A stretch of 64,000 bases of DNA from Candidatus Methylacidiphilum fumarolicum (GTDB lineage: Bacteria > Verrucomicrobiota > Verrucomicrobiia > Methylacidiphilales > Methylacidiphilaceae): assembly GCF_949774925.1 (NCBI RefSeq), contig NZ_OX458932.1:2294001-2358000 (forward strand), given 5' to 3'. Position numbers and translations under genes: made by a program. The notes beneath the pieces are model-generated. The model was not told the origin of the DNA. It saw nothing but the letters and a program-made list of their open reading frames with translations, and ran no database searches. This document shows positions 18,801-26,593 of the stretch, in pieces (within the stretch, counting starts at the first letter, position 1; every line of letters begins with the position of its first letter).

Positions 18801-19829
18801 ATGAAATACAGACATCTTCCAGGAACAGAAATCGAGGCATCTGTAATCGGTTTTGGATTATGGACTTTGACTACCGGATGGTGGGGAACCTACACCGAAG
18901 CAGAAGCTATCAGGCTTCTTAAAGAAGCATACGATTTAGGAATCAACTTTTTTGATACCGCCGATGTGTATGGTCATGGATATGGAGAAGAAATTCTAGC
19001 CAAAGCCTTCCCTAATTCCAAGGATGTAGTTATTGCTACGAAGATAGGCTACAATTTCTATAACGAGGTCGATCGTTCGGCTCAACAGGAACTGCCTCAA
19101 GATTTTTCCGTTCCTTTCTTAAAAGAAGCTCTTCACCGATCACTCAAACGACTAAAGCGCGATTACATTGACAATCTTCAACTACATAATATCCGTTTAG
19201 CTCATGTCAAAGATGATGCTATCTGGCAGTTCCTGGAAGATCAGCTTAAGGAAGGCACAATACGCTCTTATGGTGTGGCTCTTGGACCAGCCATTGGTTG
19301 GCTCTATGAAGGACTGGAATCCATTCGCTTACGAAAGCCACACATCGTCCAACACATTTACAATATCCTTGAATCTTACCCAGGGAAAGAGCTTATGAGC
19401 AAAGCTGCATGGGATCAAACTCGTTATCTTATCCGCGTTCCTCATGCCAGTGGCATGCTCGAAGGCCACTATACCCCTCAAACAAAATTTTCTCAGACCG
19501 ATCATAGACGTTTTCGACCAAAACACTGGCTTCAAAACGGTTTAAAAAAAATAGCAACCCTACAGTTTCTGGTCCTGCCGAATCGTTCTTTAGGGCAAGC
19601 TGCCCTGCAATGGATCCTTAATGAAAAAAAGGTGCTGAGCTGTTTGCCTAATATTTACAATAGCACCCAGCTCAAAGAATTTGCTCAGGCTCCTGACTGT
19701 CCTCCATTAACCAAAGAAGAACTTGATAAGATTGATTCGTTAATTGCCTCGAACTTTGGAGTGGAAGAAGAAGCTGAAGCTTACAAGGGAACGATGACAT
19801 TAGAACAGCTTCATGCTGCCAGCCAATAA
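18801..19829 (+). CDS. Aldo/keto reductase
   Basis: This 342-residue NADPH-dependent oxidoreductase has a TIM-barrel fold. The catalytic tetrad is complete: Asp52 and Tyr57 in FFDTADVYGHG, Lys81 in VIATKIGY and His129 in DNLQLHN. The N-terminal MKYRHLPGTEIEASVIGFGL is typical of the YghZ/Tas-like branch. The substrate cannot be read from sequence. It stands alone between divergent and convergent neighbours, without a clear ribosome site. Confidence 0.92.
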   Translation: MKYRHLPGTEIEASVIGFGLWTLTTGWWGTYTEAEAIRLLKEAYDLGINFFDTADVYGHGYGEEILAKAFPNSKDVVIATKIGYNFYNEVDRSAQQELPQDFSVPFLKEALHRSLKRLKRDYIDNLQLHNIRLAHVKDDAIWQFLEDQLKEGTIRSYGVALGPAIGWLYEGLESIRLRKPHIVQHIYNILESYPGKELMSKAAWDQTRYLIRVPHASGMLEGHYTPQTKFSQTDHRRFRPKHWLQNGLKKIATLQFLVLPNRSLGQAALQWILNEKKVLSCLPNIYNSTQLKEFAQAPDCPPLTKEELDKIDSLIASNFGVEEEAEAYKGTMTLEQLHAASQ

Positions 19830-19978
19830 AATCGTAGAGAATGCGAGGATCCGATGATATTTTCTAGATTAAGTAGCAGGAAAACCTTCTACGAACATCT
19901 GAAGTGGTATCAAGCCAGAGACTATTAACCCTTGCGAGATGTCAAGTATTTTTGTGGGGAAGGATCTAGAATTGTAAT

Positions 19979-20326
19979 TCAGCGCTTCAGGCAAGTTGAA
20001 AACTCATTCTTTGCGTTTGCCCTTTCTTTATGAGCAAAATAAAGGTTTCTTGAGTAAGGGATCCAACTAAAAAGATAAGCAAAAATAAACACCGAGTCCC
20101 ATCTATAAAATGCATAAATTAAGAGCAATAAAGAGCCTAAAAGGCTGCAATACCAAAAGGCAAGAGGAACAACTACAGCTTTTTTCTTTTCAGTAGCGAT
20201 CCATTGAATCACAAAACGAGAAAAAAAAAGGATATTCCCTATCCAACCGATTACTTTCATTGGACTCCAATGAATCCCCAGAAAATCAGACATACTAGCT
20301 AGTATACAATAATGATCAGTAAACAT
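19979..20326 (-). CDS. Lipid-A biosynthesis N-terminal domain membrane protein
   Basis: This 115-residue protein has three hydrophobic segments and matches the LAB_N family: GWIGNILFFSRFVIQWIATE, then a PLAFWYCSLLGSLLLLIYAF helix and SWIPYSRNLYFA. In some bacteria this domain is fused to LpxB; alone its role is unclear but tied to the envelope and lipid A. GGGAG eight bases before the ATG supports the start. It lies 61 bases after the DJ-1 gene and may be the last gene of that operon. Confidence 0.8.
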   Translation of the reverse strand: MFTDHYCILASMSDFLGIHWSPMKVIGWIGNILFFSRFVIQWIATEKKKAVVVPLAFWYCSLLGSLLLLIYAFYRWDSVFIFAYLFSWIPYSRNLYFAHKERANAKNEFSTCLKR

Positions 20327-20387
20327 AACTTTTCTCCCAATGCCACTGATTGTCTTCTATTCAATAGCGATTCTTTTTCTTTCCTTT

Positions 20388-20969
20388 TTATTCTTTTCGT
20401 ATCGAACCAAGCATTGGTAGGTTCGAAAGAAAAGAACGATTAACCTCCTTAACCGCTTCTTCTCCAACTAACTGACGAATGATTTCAAAGGAAAACTCTA
20501 TGGCACTGCCAGCCGCTCGCCCGGTGATCAAATTACCATCAACCACAACAGAGCTATTCTCTTCGAGTCTGGAAAGAGGTATTTCTGCTTTAATTGACGG
20601 ATGGCAGGTAAATTTGTTTGAAAGAAAAAGACCGAAGTTGATAAGACAACCTGGAGCCGCACAAATTGCTGCAACCCATCCCCCTTTTAAAATCTGCCTT
20701 TCGAGGAGCTCCTTTATTCGTATATCTTTTTTCAAATTTTCAGCTCCTTCAGCTCCTCCAGGCAAAATAATGCAATCAAAATGTTCTTCTAAAACATCTC
20801 CCAGATCATAATCAGGTATTATTCTGATTTTTCTAGAACCCGTAATGACTCCAGGCAATATGCCCGCTACGACCACTTCAATTTTAGCTCTTCTCAACAA
20901 ATCAATGGGCACAACTGCCTCTATTTCTTCAAAGCCTGGAGCAAGAATCACCAAAGCTCTTTTAATCAT
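20388..20969 (-). CDS. DJ-1/PfpI family protein (YajL-like)
   Basis: This 193-residue protein has the DJ-1 fold. The nucleophilic Cys103 lies in AAICAAPGCL and the partner Glu15 in PGFEEIEAVVPID. Length and motifs match YajL/DJ-1, a family with glyoxalase, deglycase or chaperone activities reported for members; the specific activity is not predictable. Its ATG overlaps the stop of the upstream DUF1802 gene (ATGA), which indicates translational coupling. Confidence 0.9.
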   Translation of the reverse strand: MIKRALVILAPGFEEIEAVVPIDLLRRAKIEVVVAGILPGVITGSRKIRIIPDYDLGDVLEEHFDCIILPGGAEGAENLKKDIRIKELLERQILKGGWVAAICAAPGCLINFGLFLSNKFTCHPSIKAEIPLSRLEENSSVVVDGNLITGRAAGSAIEFSFEIIRQLVGEEAVKEVNRSFLSNLPMLGSIRKE

Positions 20970-21571
20970 ACCCCATTAATTCTAAATAAAATGCTTTTTT
21001 GCATTTCACAAAATTTTTCCTCATCTATTACCGCTTCCTTTTCTAAATTTTCAGAAGGGATAGTCATTTTAATCCAGGATCGACAACCACCCATCGCTTT
21101 CTCATCCCATGCAATCGTAAAAGGGCTACGAGTTCTATACACTCTTACGATGAGCAAAGAAAGCCCACGCTTTTTGCCATAATCAAATCGTTTTTTCAGA
21201 ATTTCTTCTTCCCAAACATGAAAGGCAGAGAGGCAACGTACTTTTTCCCAATCGGTGAGAAACAAAGAGTGATAGACTGTTGCAATATATTTAAGAACGA
21301 CTCGATCCTTTGCCCCTTCTTCTCCAGCAAGCAGAGTCCTGTATTGTGGCTTAATCTGTAGCAGATCTTCATGATAGGAGGTAGGCAGCAGCCAAAAGGT
21401 AGGAGCTTTCAATTGAAACTCTTTTTCTTGGATACCTCCTTTTCTAAAGAGCAGGCATTGTTTGCCTTGACCCAACGCTTCAACGACTATCCGCCAATCT
21501 TTAAAGGCATAGCTTGGGGAAGATTCTGCTGCAATAGTAAAAAGTGGTTTTTTTAAGAAGGACTCATTCAC
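20966..21571 (-). CDS. DUF1802 family protein
   Basis: This 201-residue protein has the family hallmarks AFKDWRIVVEALGQGKQCLL, LFRKGGIQEKEF and FWLLPTSYHED. Function is unknown; these proteins are found mainly in cyanobacteria and other environmental bacteria. The gene overlaps pgsA by 8 bases upstream and DJ-1 by 4 bases downstream, so it belongs to the same transcript. Confidence 0.75.
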   Translation of the reverse strand: MNESFLKKPLFTIAAESSPSYAFKDWRIVVEALGQGKQCLLFRKGGIQEKEFQLKAPTFWLLPTSYHEDLLQIKPQYRTLLAGEEGAKDRVVLKYIATVYHSLFLTDWEKVRCLSAFHVWEEEILKKRFDYGKKRGLSLLIVRVYRTRSPFTIAWDEKAMGGCRSWIKMTIPSENLEKEAVIDEEKFCEMQKSILFRINGV

Positions 21572-22250
21572 ACTTATTTCTAGGCTCCTTGTGGATTAAT
21601 TCCCAATGACGGTAAAAGTAATTCGTTCCAGAAATAATCGTAATAGCCACTGTCAACAACATCATTGGATAGAGCGTATTTTCTAAAATATAATCGAAAA
21701 TTCCAGTTTTTATTTTGGTCTCTTTTAAGCTAAGTGAAACAAAACAAGCAATGATAAAAACCATCTGGGATATTGTCTTTTGTTTTCCCCCCATATCCGC
21801 CCCCATCACTTTTCCATGAATTGCCACTAAGGTGCGCAGCCCTGTGATTAAAAATTCTCTTGCAATCATCGTGATTACAGCCCATAAAGGGGCGTAATTA
21901 AACTGCAGCAGAGATAGAAGAGCGGCACTGATCAATATCTTATCAGCCAAAGGATCCAACAATTTGCCTAGTTCACTAACCAAGTTGTAGTTTCTAGCAA
22001 TCCATCCATCCAAAAGATCCGTAAGGCTTGCCAGAAGAAATATGATCAAGGCTGTGGTGGCCTGAAAGGGCCAATCGATGCTGAGATCAGCCACGAAAAG
22101 CCCACACATTCCTATGCGGGCTAAAGAGAGTTGATTTGGTAAATTAAGCCTAAGGGTTTGCTGCGACACATTTGTTTTCGATTTTTCCTTTGTAGAGAAT
22201 CGCTGAGACTTTATTCCAAACGGACCGCTTATTTGAGAATAGAAAATCAC
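21564..22250 (-). CDS. pgsA: CDP-diacylglycerol-glycerol-3-phosphate 3-phosphatidyltransferase
   Basis: This 228-residue membrane enzyme makes phosphatidylglycerol phosphate, the precursor of PG and cardiolipin. The CDP-alcohol phosphotransferase motif is complete: Asp78, Asp81, Gly82, Ala85, Arg86, Gly95, Asp99 and Asp103 (DLLDGWIAR...GKLLDPLAD). A 40-residue N-terminal extension precedes the usual LPNQLSLARI start. If this part is not translated, the start lies further in. The ATG overlaps the upstream gene by 4 bases. Confidence 0.93.
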   Translation of the reverse strand: MIFYSQISGPFGIKSQRFSTKEKSKTNVSQQTLRLNLPNQLSLARIGMCGLFVADLSIDWPFQATTALIIFLLASLTDLLDGWIARNYNLVSELGKLLDPLADKILISAALLSLLQFNYAPLWAVITMIAREFLITGLRTLVAIHGKVMGADMGGKQKTISQMVFIIACFVSLSLKETKIKTGIFDYILENTLYPMMLLTVAITIISGTNYFYRHWELIHKEPRNKCE

Positions 22251-22585
22251 GGTTGAGTGGAAGGAGAGTGTTTTTTTGCCGGTGTACCAAATTTTACTTC
22301 CTTGGCTTCGAGTTTATCCCCGCTTTTCTTCGCATGCACTACAACCCGCATTCCTTTTTTTAAATTTTCCAAAGAAGATGGATTTCCTTTAAAAACATAT
22401 TGAGTCGAAGAGTTTATTTCTACCGTCTTCGTTTCCCCTTTTTTGGTTTCGATGACAAGTGAGTTGTCAGAAATACTTGTAACGGTGCCCATAATATGTT
22501 CCAAATTTCCATGGGCATAGACAGTAGGCATCGCAAAAATCATGATGAAAAATGAAAAAATGGTAATCCATTGAAATTGTTTCAT
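22247..22585 (-). CDS. Small secreted protein with DUF5666-like beta-barrel
   Basis: About 112 residues: a signal peptide (MKQFQWITIFSFFIMIFAM to the AYA-like cleavage site) followed by a compact beta domain, GTVTSISDNSLVIETKKGET and MRVVVHAKKSGDKLEAKEV, similar to DUF5666/OB-like periplasmic proteins. Function is unknown; metal- or ligand-binding roles have been suggested for similar proteins. The ATG at 22585 has GGAGAA upstream and is clearly better than the longer frame from 22696, which overlaps the cytochrome. It lies 22 bases downstream of the cytochrome gene. Confidence 0.7.
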   Translation of the reverse strand: MKQFQWITIFSFFIMIFAMPTVYAHGNLEHIMGTVTSISDNSLVIETKKGETKTVEINSSTQYVFKGNPSSLENLKKGMRVVVHAKKSGDKLEAKEVKFGTPAKKHSPSTQP

Positions 22586-22607
22586 CTTTTCTTCTCCGTT
22601 TTCTATG

Positions 22608-23231
22608 TTATTGTTCTTGCTGCTCTTTAGAAGCATTCCCCAAAGAATTATCTTCTTCAAGAAATTTTTCTTCTTCTTTTTCTTCCTGAATTTCATGAGG
22701 ACTAATAGGATTCATTTTCTTCATCTTCTCTTCTTCTTCTTTTGTTAAATATGGTAAATGTCGTATAAAATGAACAAGCTTCCAACTATCTTCATCCGGT
22801 TCTTTTGCCTCTCCCCAAGCAGGCATTCCAGTCCATCGAATTCCATTATGAATGATGTAGTAAATTTCACCATCGGACTTTTTCTGTGCCTCTTTCGACC
22901 TCAGATCGGTAGGCTTAGGATAAAGATTTTGTCCTACTGGAGTCTCTCCACTCCCGTTATTTCCATGACATAAGGCACAATGATCCGCGAAGTGATCTCT
23001 AGCTTCATCTAAGACGGCTTGAGAATAAGGGATGGGATTTTTCATCTCTTTGACAGATTGAGGAATAGAAAGGCTAAGAGCGGTTGTAGCAATGATCTTT
23101 TCTAGGGCTGGGGGGGTACTTCTTGCTGTGAATCCTTTGCGGATTAAAGAATAAGCAAAAAAGAGAGATGCCAAAAAGAGGAGATTTAACAATAAGCATA
23201 AGAGAGAAAAAAATCTTTTCACTATTTCCAA
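22608..23231 (-). CDS. Membrane-anchored monohaem cytochrome c
   Basis: This 207-residue protein has an N-terminal membrane anchor (residues 5-30), a class I cytochrome c domain with haem motif CALCH at 85-89, and a likely axial Met in WTGMPAWGEA. It has a long charged C-terminal tail, rich in Glu and Lys, after about residue 155. It probably transfers electrons in the periplasm; its partner is unknown. It heads the compact set cytochrome, DUF5666-like, pgsA, DUF1802, DJ-1, LAB_N. The tail is unusual for the family and may be a flexible docking segment. Confidence 0.88.
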   Translation of the reverse strand: MEIVKRFFSLLCLLLNLLFLASLFFAYSLIRKGFTARSTPPALEKIIATTALSLSIPQSVKEMKNPIPYSQAVLDEARDHFADHCALCHGNNGSGETPVGQNLYPKPTDLRSKEAQKKSDGEIYYIIHNGIRWTGMPAWGEAKEPDEDSWKLVHFIRHLPYLTKEEEEKMKKMNPISPHEIQEEKEEEKFLEEDNSLGNASKEQQEQ

Positions 23232-23340
23232 GAGATATTTATTAATTATTGGCTAATGCAACTTCTCTTTACTCCTCAAAACAAATTCCAGTAAAGAGAT
23301 TTTTTCTTAATTTTCATAAATCATACACAATAGCAAAACA

Positions 23341-23925
23341 ATGAAGAAAAAGCATACCATGAAGCCTCAGTGGATCTTGATCTTCTTCCTATTCAGCTCG
23401 GTCTCCTATGGTATTGATATCAGCCCTAGCAAAAACACCCACCCAGACATTCTTCAGACTCCAAGAAAACATTGGTCTATAATCCCCTTTGCTGATCCCA
23501 AAAGAATCGACAAGGCCAATCAGATAAATTTCCATAAAATTCAGTCCACACTCAAAGTTGAGCCTAACCGGCTCTCTCTTTCTTCACTCAAAGACAGTCT
23601 TACGACACCTTCCCTTCGAGTCGTTCTTACCATTTTCAATAGCGGGCGAAGAACCTACACCTTTAAGTTTCCAGATTCTCAGAGATTCGATTTTAGAATC
23701 AGAAATGCCAGCAACGAGATCATTTATGTATGGTCCGAAGATAAAGAATTCCTTCCTATGGTCGGAACAACTATTTTAAATCCAAATGACACCCTTACTT
23801 ACAGCGAAGTTGTCGCCATAGAAGAACTAGACCAACCACTTCAACCAGGAACTTATTGGATAGATTCGATTTTAGCTAACTATCCTGAAATTAGCACCTC
23901 AACCACTCTAGTCGTTGAACCTTAG
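23341..23925 (+). CDS. Secreted protein with BsuPI-like domain
   Basis: This 194-residue protein has a short signal peptide (WILIFFLFSSVSYG). Residues 90-190 resemble the BsuPI (intracellular proteinase inhibitor) fold: a LRVVLTIFNSGRRTYTFKFP strand pair, SQRFDFRIRN, then WSEDKEFLP and QPGTYWIDSIL. The family name comes from a Bacillus inhibitor; many members are uncharacterised secreted proteins. It is a lone gene with a weak ribosome site. Confidence 0.65.
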   Translation: MKKKHTMKPQWILIFFLFSSVSYGIDISPSKNTHPDILQTPRKHWSIIPFADPKRIDKANQINFHKIQSTLKVEPNRLSLSSLKDSLTTPSLRVVLTIFNSGRRTYTFKFPDSQRFDFRIRNASNEIIYVWSEDKEFLPMVGTTILNPNDTLTYSEVVAIEELDQPLQPGTYWIDSILANYPEISTSTTLVVEP

Positions 23926-24029
23926 ATCTAGTCTTCTTCATTGCCTCTTTTGCCCACTGAGGCAGCCTTTTGAGAGCATAGCGAAGAAAGATCAGCGGCT
24001 AGATGGAGCCAACTTTTTGACAACCATGG

Positions 24030-25007
24030 TTATTGACACCCCTGCATATTTCTTTCCCTAGCGACACGTTCAGCAATCCAAGGATAGGTCAGCTTGAGTC
24101 CTTCTAGAAGGGGAAATTTAGGTCTCCAACCAGTTATCTTGTAAAGTTTGCTATTATCACTGTTCCTACCCCTTACCCCTTGGGGTTTTGATAAATTGTG
24201 TCTAATTCGGATATTTTTATTCGCCACTTTTGCTGTCATCTCCACGAGTTGATCAATCGTTACAAGCTCTTCCGAACCTAAATTTAAGGGCTTAGGATAA
24301 TCAGACTGAGTGATCAAATATATTCCTTCGACACAATCTTGAATATAGAGAAAAGACCGGGTTTGTTTGCCATCACCCCAGACTTCTATTTCTGAAGAAT
24401 CCTCAGCCAGTGCTATTTTTCTACATATTGCAGCTGGAGCCTTTTCCCTTCCCCCTTTATAGGTTCCAAGTGGTCCATAAACATTATGAAAGCGAGCAAT
24501 TCTTGTTTCAATCCCTTTATCTTCTTGATAATACTGACAGAGTTTCTCAGCAAAAAGTTTTTCCCAACCATAGCCTTCTTCGGGATCTGCAGGCATGGCA
24601 TCCTCTTCTTTCAAGGGAATCACATCGACCGATTGCTGTCTGTATGAAGGGTAAATGCAGGCAGAAGAGGAATAGAAATACCGTTTTACTCCATTTTGGT
24701 AGGAAGCCTCCAACATATGGGTATTGATAAGGATATTATTTTTAGCAATTTCCGCATGGTTGCCAGAAATATAACCTATCCCTCCCATATCGGCTGCCAG
24801 CTGATAGACCTCATCAACCCCTTTAGTTGCTTCTAGACAATTCCCCCAATATCTCAAATCCAGAAGATAAAACTCATCGCTTCTACTTTTTTCGTATTCC
24901 GGCTCTTTGATATCAACTCCCCTGACCCAATAGCCTTTCTCTTTTAAAAAATTCACAAGATGATGCCCAATAAAACCACCAGCCCCTGCAACCAGCGCTT
25001 TTTTCAT
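24030..25007 (-). CDS. NAD-dependent epimerase, GDP-mannose 3,5-epimerase-like
   Basis: This short-chain dehydrogenase/epimerase has about 325 residues. The NAD-binding GAGGFIG is at 8-14 and the catalytic Tyr146-x3-Lys150 in GYGWEK. SSSACIYPSYRQ, RFHNVYGPLGT and KGGREKAPAAICRK closely resemble plant-type GDP-mannose 3,5-epimerase. It probably makes a GDP-hexose for surface polysaccharide. AAGGAG upstream fixes the ATG at 25007. Its ATGA overlap with the preceding glycosyltransferase gene shows coupling. Confidence 0.82.
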   Translation of the reverse strand: MKKALVAGAGGFIGHHLVNFLKEKGYWVRGVDIKEPEYEKSRSDEFYLLDLRYWGNCLEATKGVDEVYQLAADMGGIGYISGNHAEIAKNNILINTHMLEASYQNGVKRYFYSSSACIYPSYRQQSVDVIPLKEEDAMPADPEEGYGWEKLFAEKLCQYYQEDKGIETRIARFHNVYGPLGTYKGGREKAPAAICRKIALAEDSSEIEVWGDGKQTRSFLYIQDCVEGIYLITQSDYPKPLNLGSEELVTIDQLVEMTAKVANKNIRIRHNLSKPQGVRGRNSDNSKLYKITGWRPKFPLLEGLKLTYPWIAERVARERNMQGCQ

Positions 25008-26272
25008 TGTAAAACTCCTTGGTGTTCTTGTTGTTTTCTCAAAACCTCCCACACAACCTTTTCCATAGCTTCGAGCACCTTTCCTTTTTCCCAGGTGTTA
25101 AAAGCATATTCTCTGCCATTTTCCCCTAGTCGATTCCGAGTGTCCTTATCCATAGCAAGAGTTCTGAGAGCCTTCGCCATCTCCTTAGGATCTTCAGCAG
25201 GTACAACCACTCCTGCTTGAGCCTCTTCAATTACCTTTGCCACTTCACTATTCTTATTGACCGAACAGACAACTGGTTTGGAGGCAGCTAGATACGTCAT
25301 AACCTTCGAAGGGAAAACAATATCTCCTACTTCCTTTTTTTGCGTAACCAGGCAGAGATCTACAGCAGAAAGTAACGAGAAATACTCCTCTTTAGGAAGC
25401 AAAGAAATGAACTGTAGATTTGGAAGATCCATTTTTTTTGCCTTCTCTTCCAGTCGATATCTATCAGCTCCATCTCCGACCAAAAGAAAAACGATCTCTT
25501 TTTTTTCTTTTAAATCCGCTGCGGCTTCAATAACAATATCCAATCCCTGCTTAACCCCCATATTCCCTGTATGGGCTACAAGAATCTTATTTTCTAATCC
25601 ATATTTTTTCTTAAAATCCAGCGCCTGTTTTTTGTTAGGCAATAAAAATAGATCTGGATCAGCCCAATCAGGGAGAAGAACGACCTTCTCAGCTGGTATA
25701 CCCTTAGAAAGGATCTTCGCCCGCATGGTTCTAGTTAAAGTCGAAATTTTCGCTGCTTTATCATAGGAAAATTTTTCCAATTTATAGAGAATATCGAAAA
25801 AAATACTGGATTTGATCATTCTAAGATCCCTCGCAGCATCTGGCTGTAGATCTGGCACATGAAAGATATAAGGGATTTTCCACAATCGACTTAGAAGAAA
25901 AGCAGTGCCTCCCAAGCCAAGTGGCGGAGAAACAACAAAAAGCAGATCTGGTTTTCTTAGGAAAAGGGCTCTTAGGAAGGAGGAAAAAATAAAAGAGCCT
26001 TCATGGACAATTCTCCTTAAAGTTGTTACTTTTCTTGGGACGTAAATAAAAGAACGGAAAATAGCAACCCCATTACGGCCTTCCGATTGAAAAAACTTTC
26101 TCCGATATTCGGCAGATATTTTCCATAAAGGATAATAAGGGAAAGCGGTAAGAATGGAAACTTTGTAGCCTCTGGCTGCAAAATATTCACAACGTCCGGT
26201 ATTGAAAAGGCTTATGCCCGTTTTTTCAGGCCAGTAGTTAATTCCAAGGAAAAGAATCTGGTAGGAAGGCAT
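25004..26272 (-). CDS. Glycosyltransferase family 4 (WcaI/WbuB-like)
   Basis: This GT-B glycosyltransferase has about 422 residues. The N-terminal ILFLGINYWPEKTGISLFNT and VSPPLGLGGTAFLL match the WcaI/WbuB group that adds sugars to lipid-linked intermediates of colanic acid or O-antigen. The C-terminal domain has HTGNMGVKQGLDIVIEAA and a nucleotide-sugar-binding segment after LVGDGAD. The start at 26272 is inferred: the longer frame runs into the tRNA upstream, so it cannot be right. It is followed directly by the epimerase gene. Confidence 0.88.
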   Translation of the reverse strand: MPSYQILFLGINYWPEKTGISLFNTGRCEYFAARGYKVSILTAFPYYPLWKISAEYRRKFFQSEGRNGVAIFRSFIYVPRKVTTLRRIVHEGSFIFSSFLRALFLRKPDLLFVVSPPLGLGGTAFLLSRLWKIPYIFHVPDLQPDAARDLRMIKSSIFFDILYKLEKFSYDKAAKISTLTRTMRAKILSKGIPAEKVVLLPDWADPDLFLLPNKKQALDFKKKYGLENKILVAHTGNMGVKQGLDIVIEAAADLKEKKEIVFLLVGDGADRYRLEEKAKKMDLPNLQFISLLPKEEYFSLLSAVDLCLVTQKKEVGDIVFPSKVMTYLAASKPVVCSVNKNSEVAKVIEEAQAGVVVPAEDPKEMAKALRTLAMDKDTRNRLGENGREYAFNTWEKGKVLEAMEKVVWEVLRKQQEHQGVLQ

Positions 26273-26364
26273 ATTTGTTATAGGAGAAATCCTACAGGAA
26301 GGAAGCGAATCGAAGTTTAACGGTACGGGAGGATAAAGGTCAATAAGAAAATTTAAGTTGTCTT

Positions 26365-26436
26365 TGGGTCTGACAGGATTCGAACCTGTAACCAAGGGAT
26401 TATGAGTCCCCTGCTCTGCCGTTGAGCTACAGACCC
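26365..26436 (-). tRNA. tRNA with CAT anticodon (Met or Ile2)
   Basis: This is a full cloverleaf on the minus strand: acceptor GGGTCTG/CAGACCC, anticodon stem GGGGA/TCCCT around loop CTCATAA, T-arm ACAGG-TTCGAAT-CCTGT. The CAT anticodon is shared by elongator Met and by Ile2, which is modified to lysidine. The GGGGACTCATAATCCCTTGGT arm looks more like Ile2 tRNAs. CCA is not encoded. Confidence 0.9.
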
Positions 26437-26568
26437 TTCCAATGCAATTGATTCTACTTTAATATCTAAGGTTTTCAAAATAATTTTGAGCCCACTGACA
26501 TATTCCTTCAATTACAATTTCTGCAGCTCCCAAGATCTTTGTACAGTTTTTGTAGTTGACATAAAATC

Positions 26569-26590
26569 TGATAATGATAATCCATTATCA
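26569..26590 (+). promoter_or_regulatory. Fur box upstream of TonB receptor
   Basis: TGATAATG-ATAATC-CATTATCA is a perfect 8-bp inverted repeat with a 6-base centre. It equals the Fur consensus GATAATGATAATCATTATC with one extra C. It overlaps the region just after a TTGACA (26556-26561) and ends three bases before the ATG at 26594. Iron-dependent repression of the following receptor is the expected effect. Confidence 0.8.
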
Positions 26591-26593
26591 AAT

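Noticed and set aside
26486-26593. Longer N-terminus for the receptor at 26594
   Set aside because: The extension would encode the TTGACA and Fur box and has no signal-peptide character.
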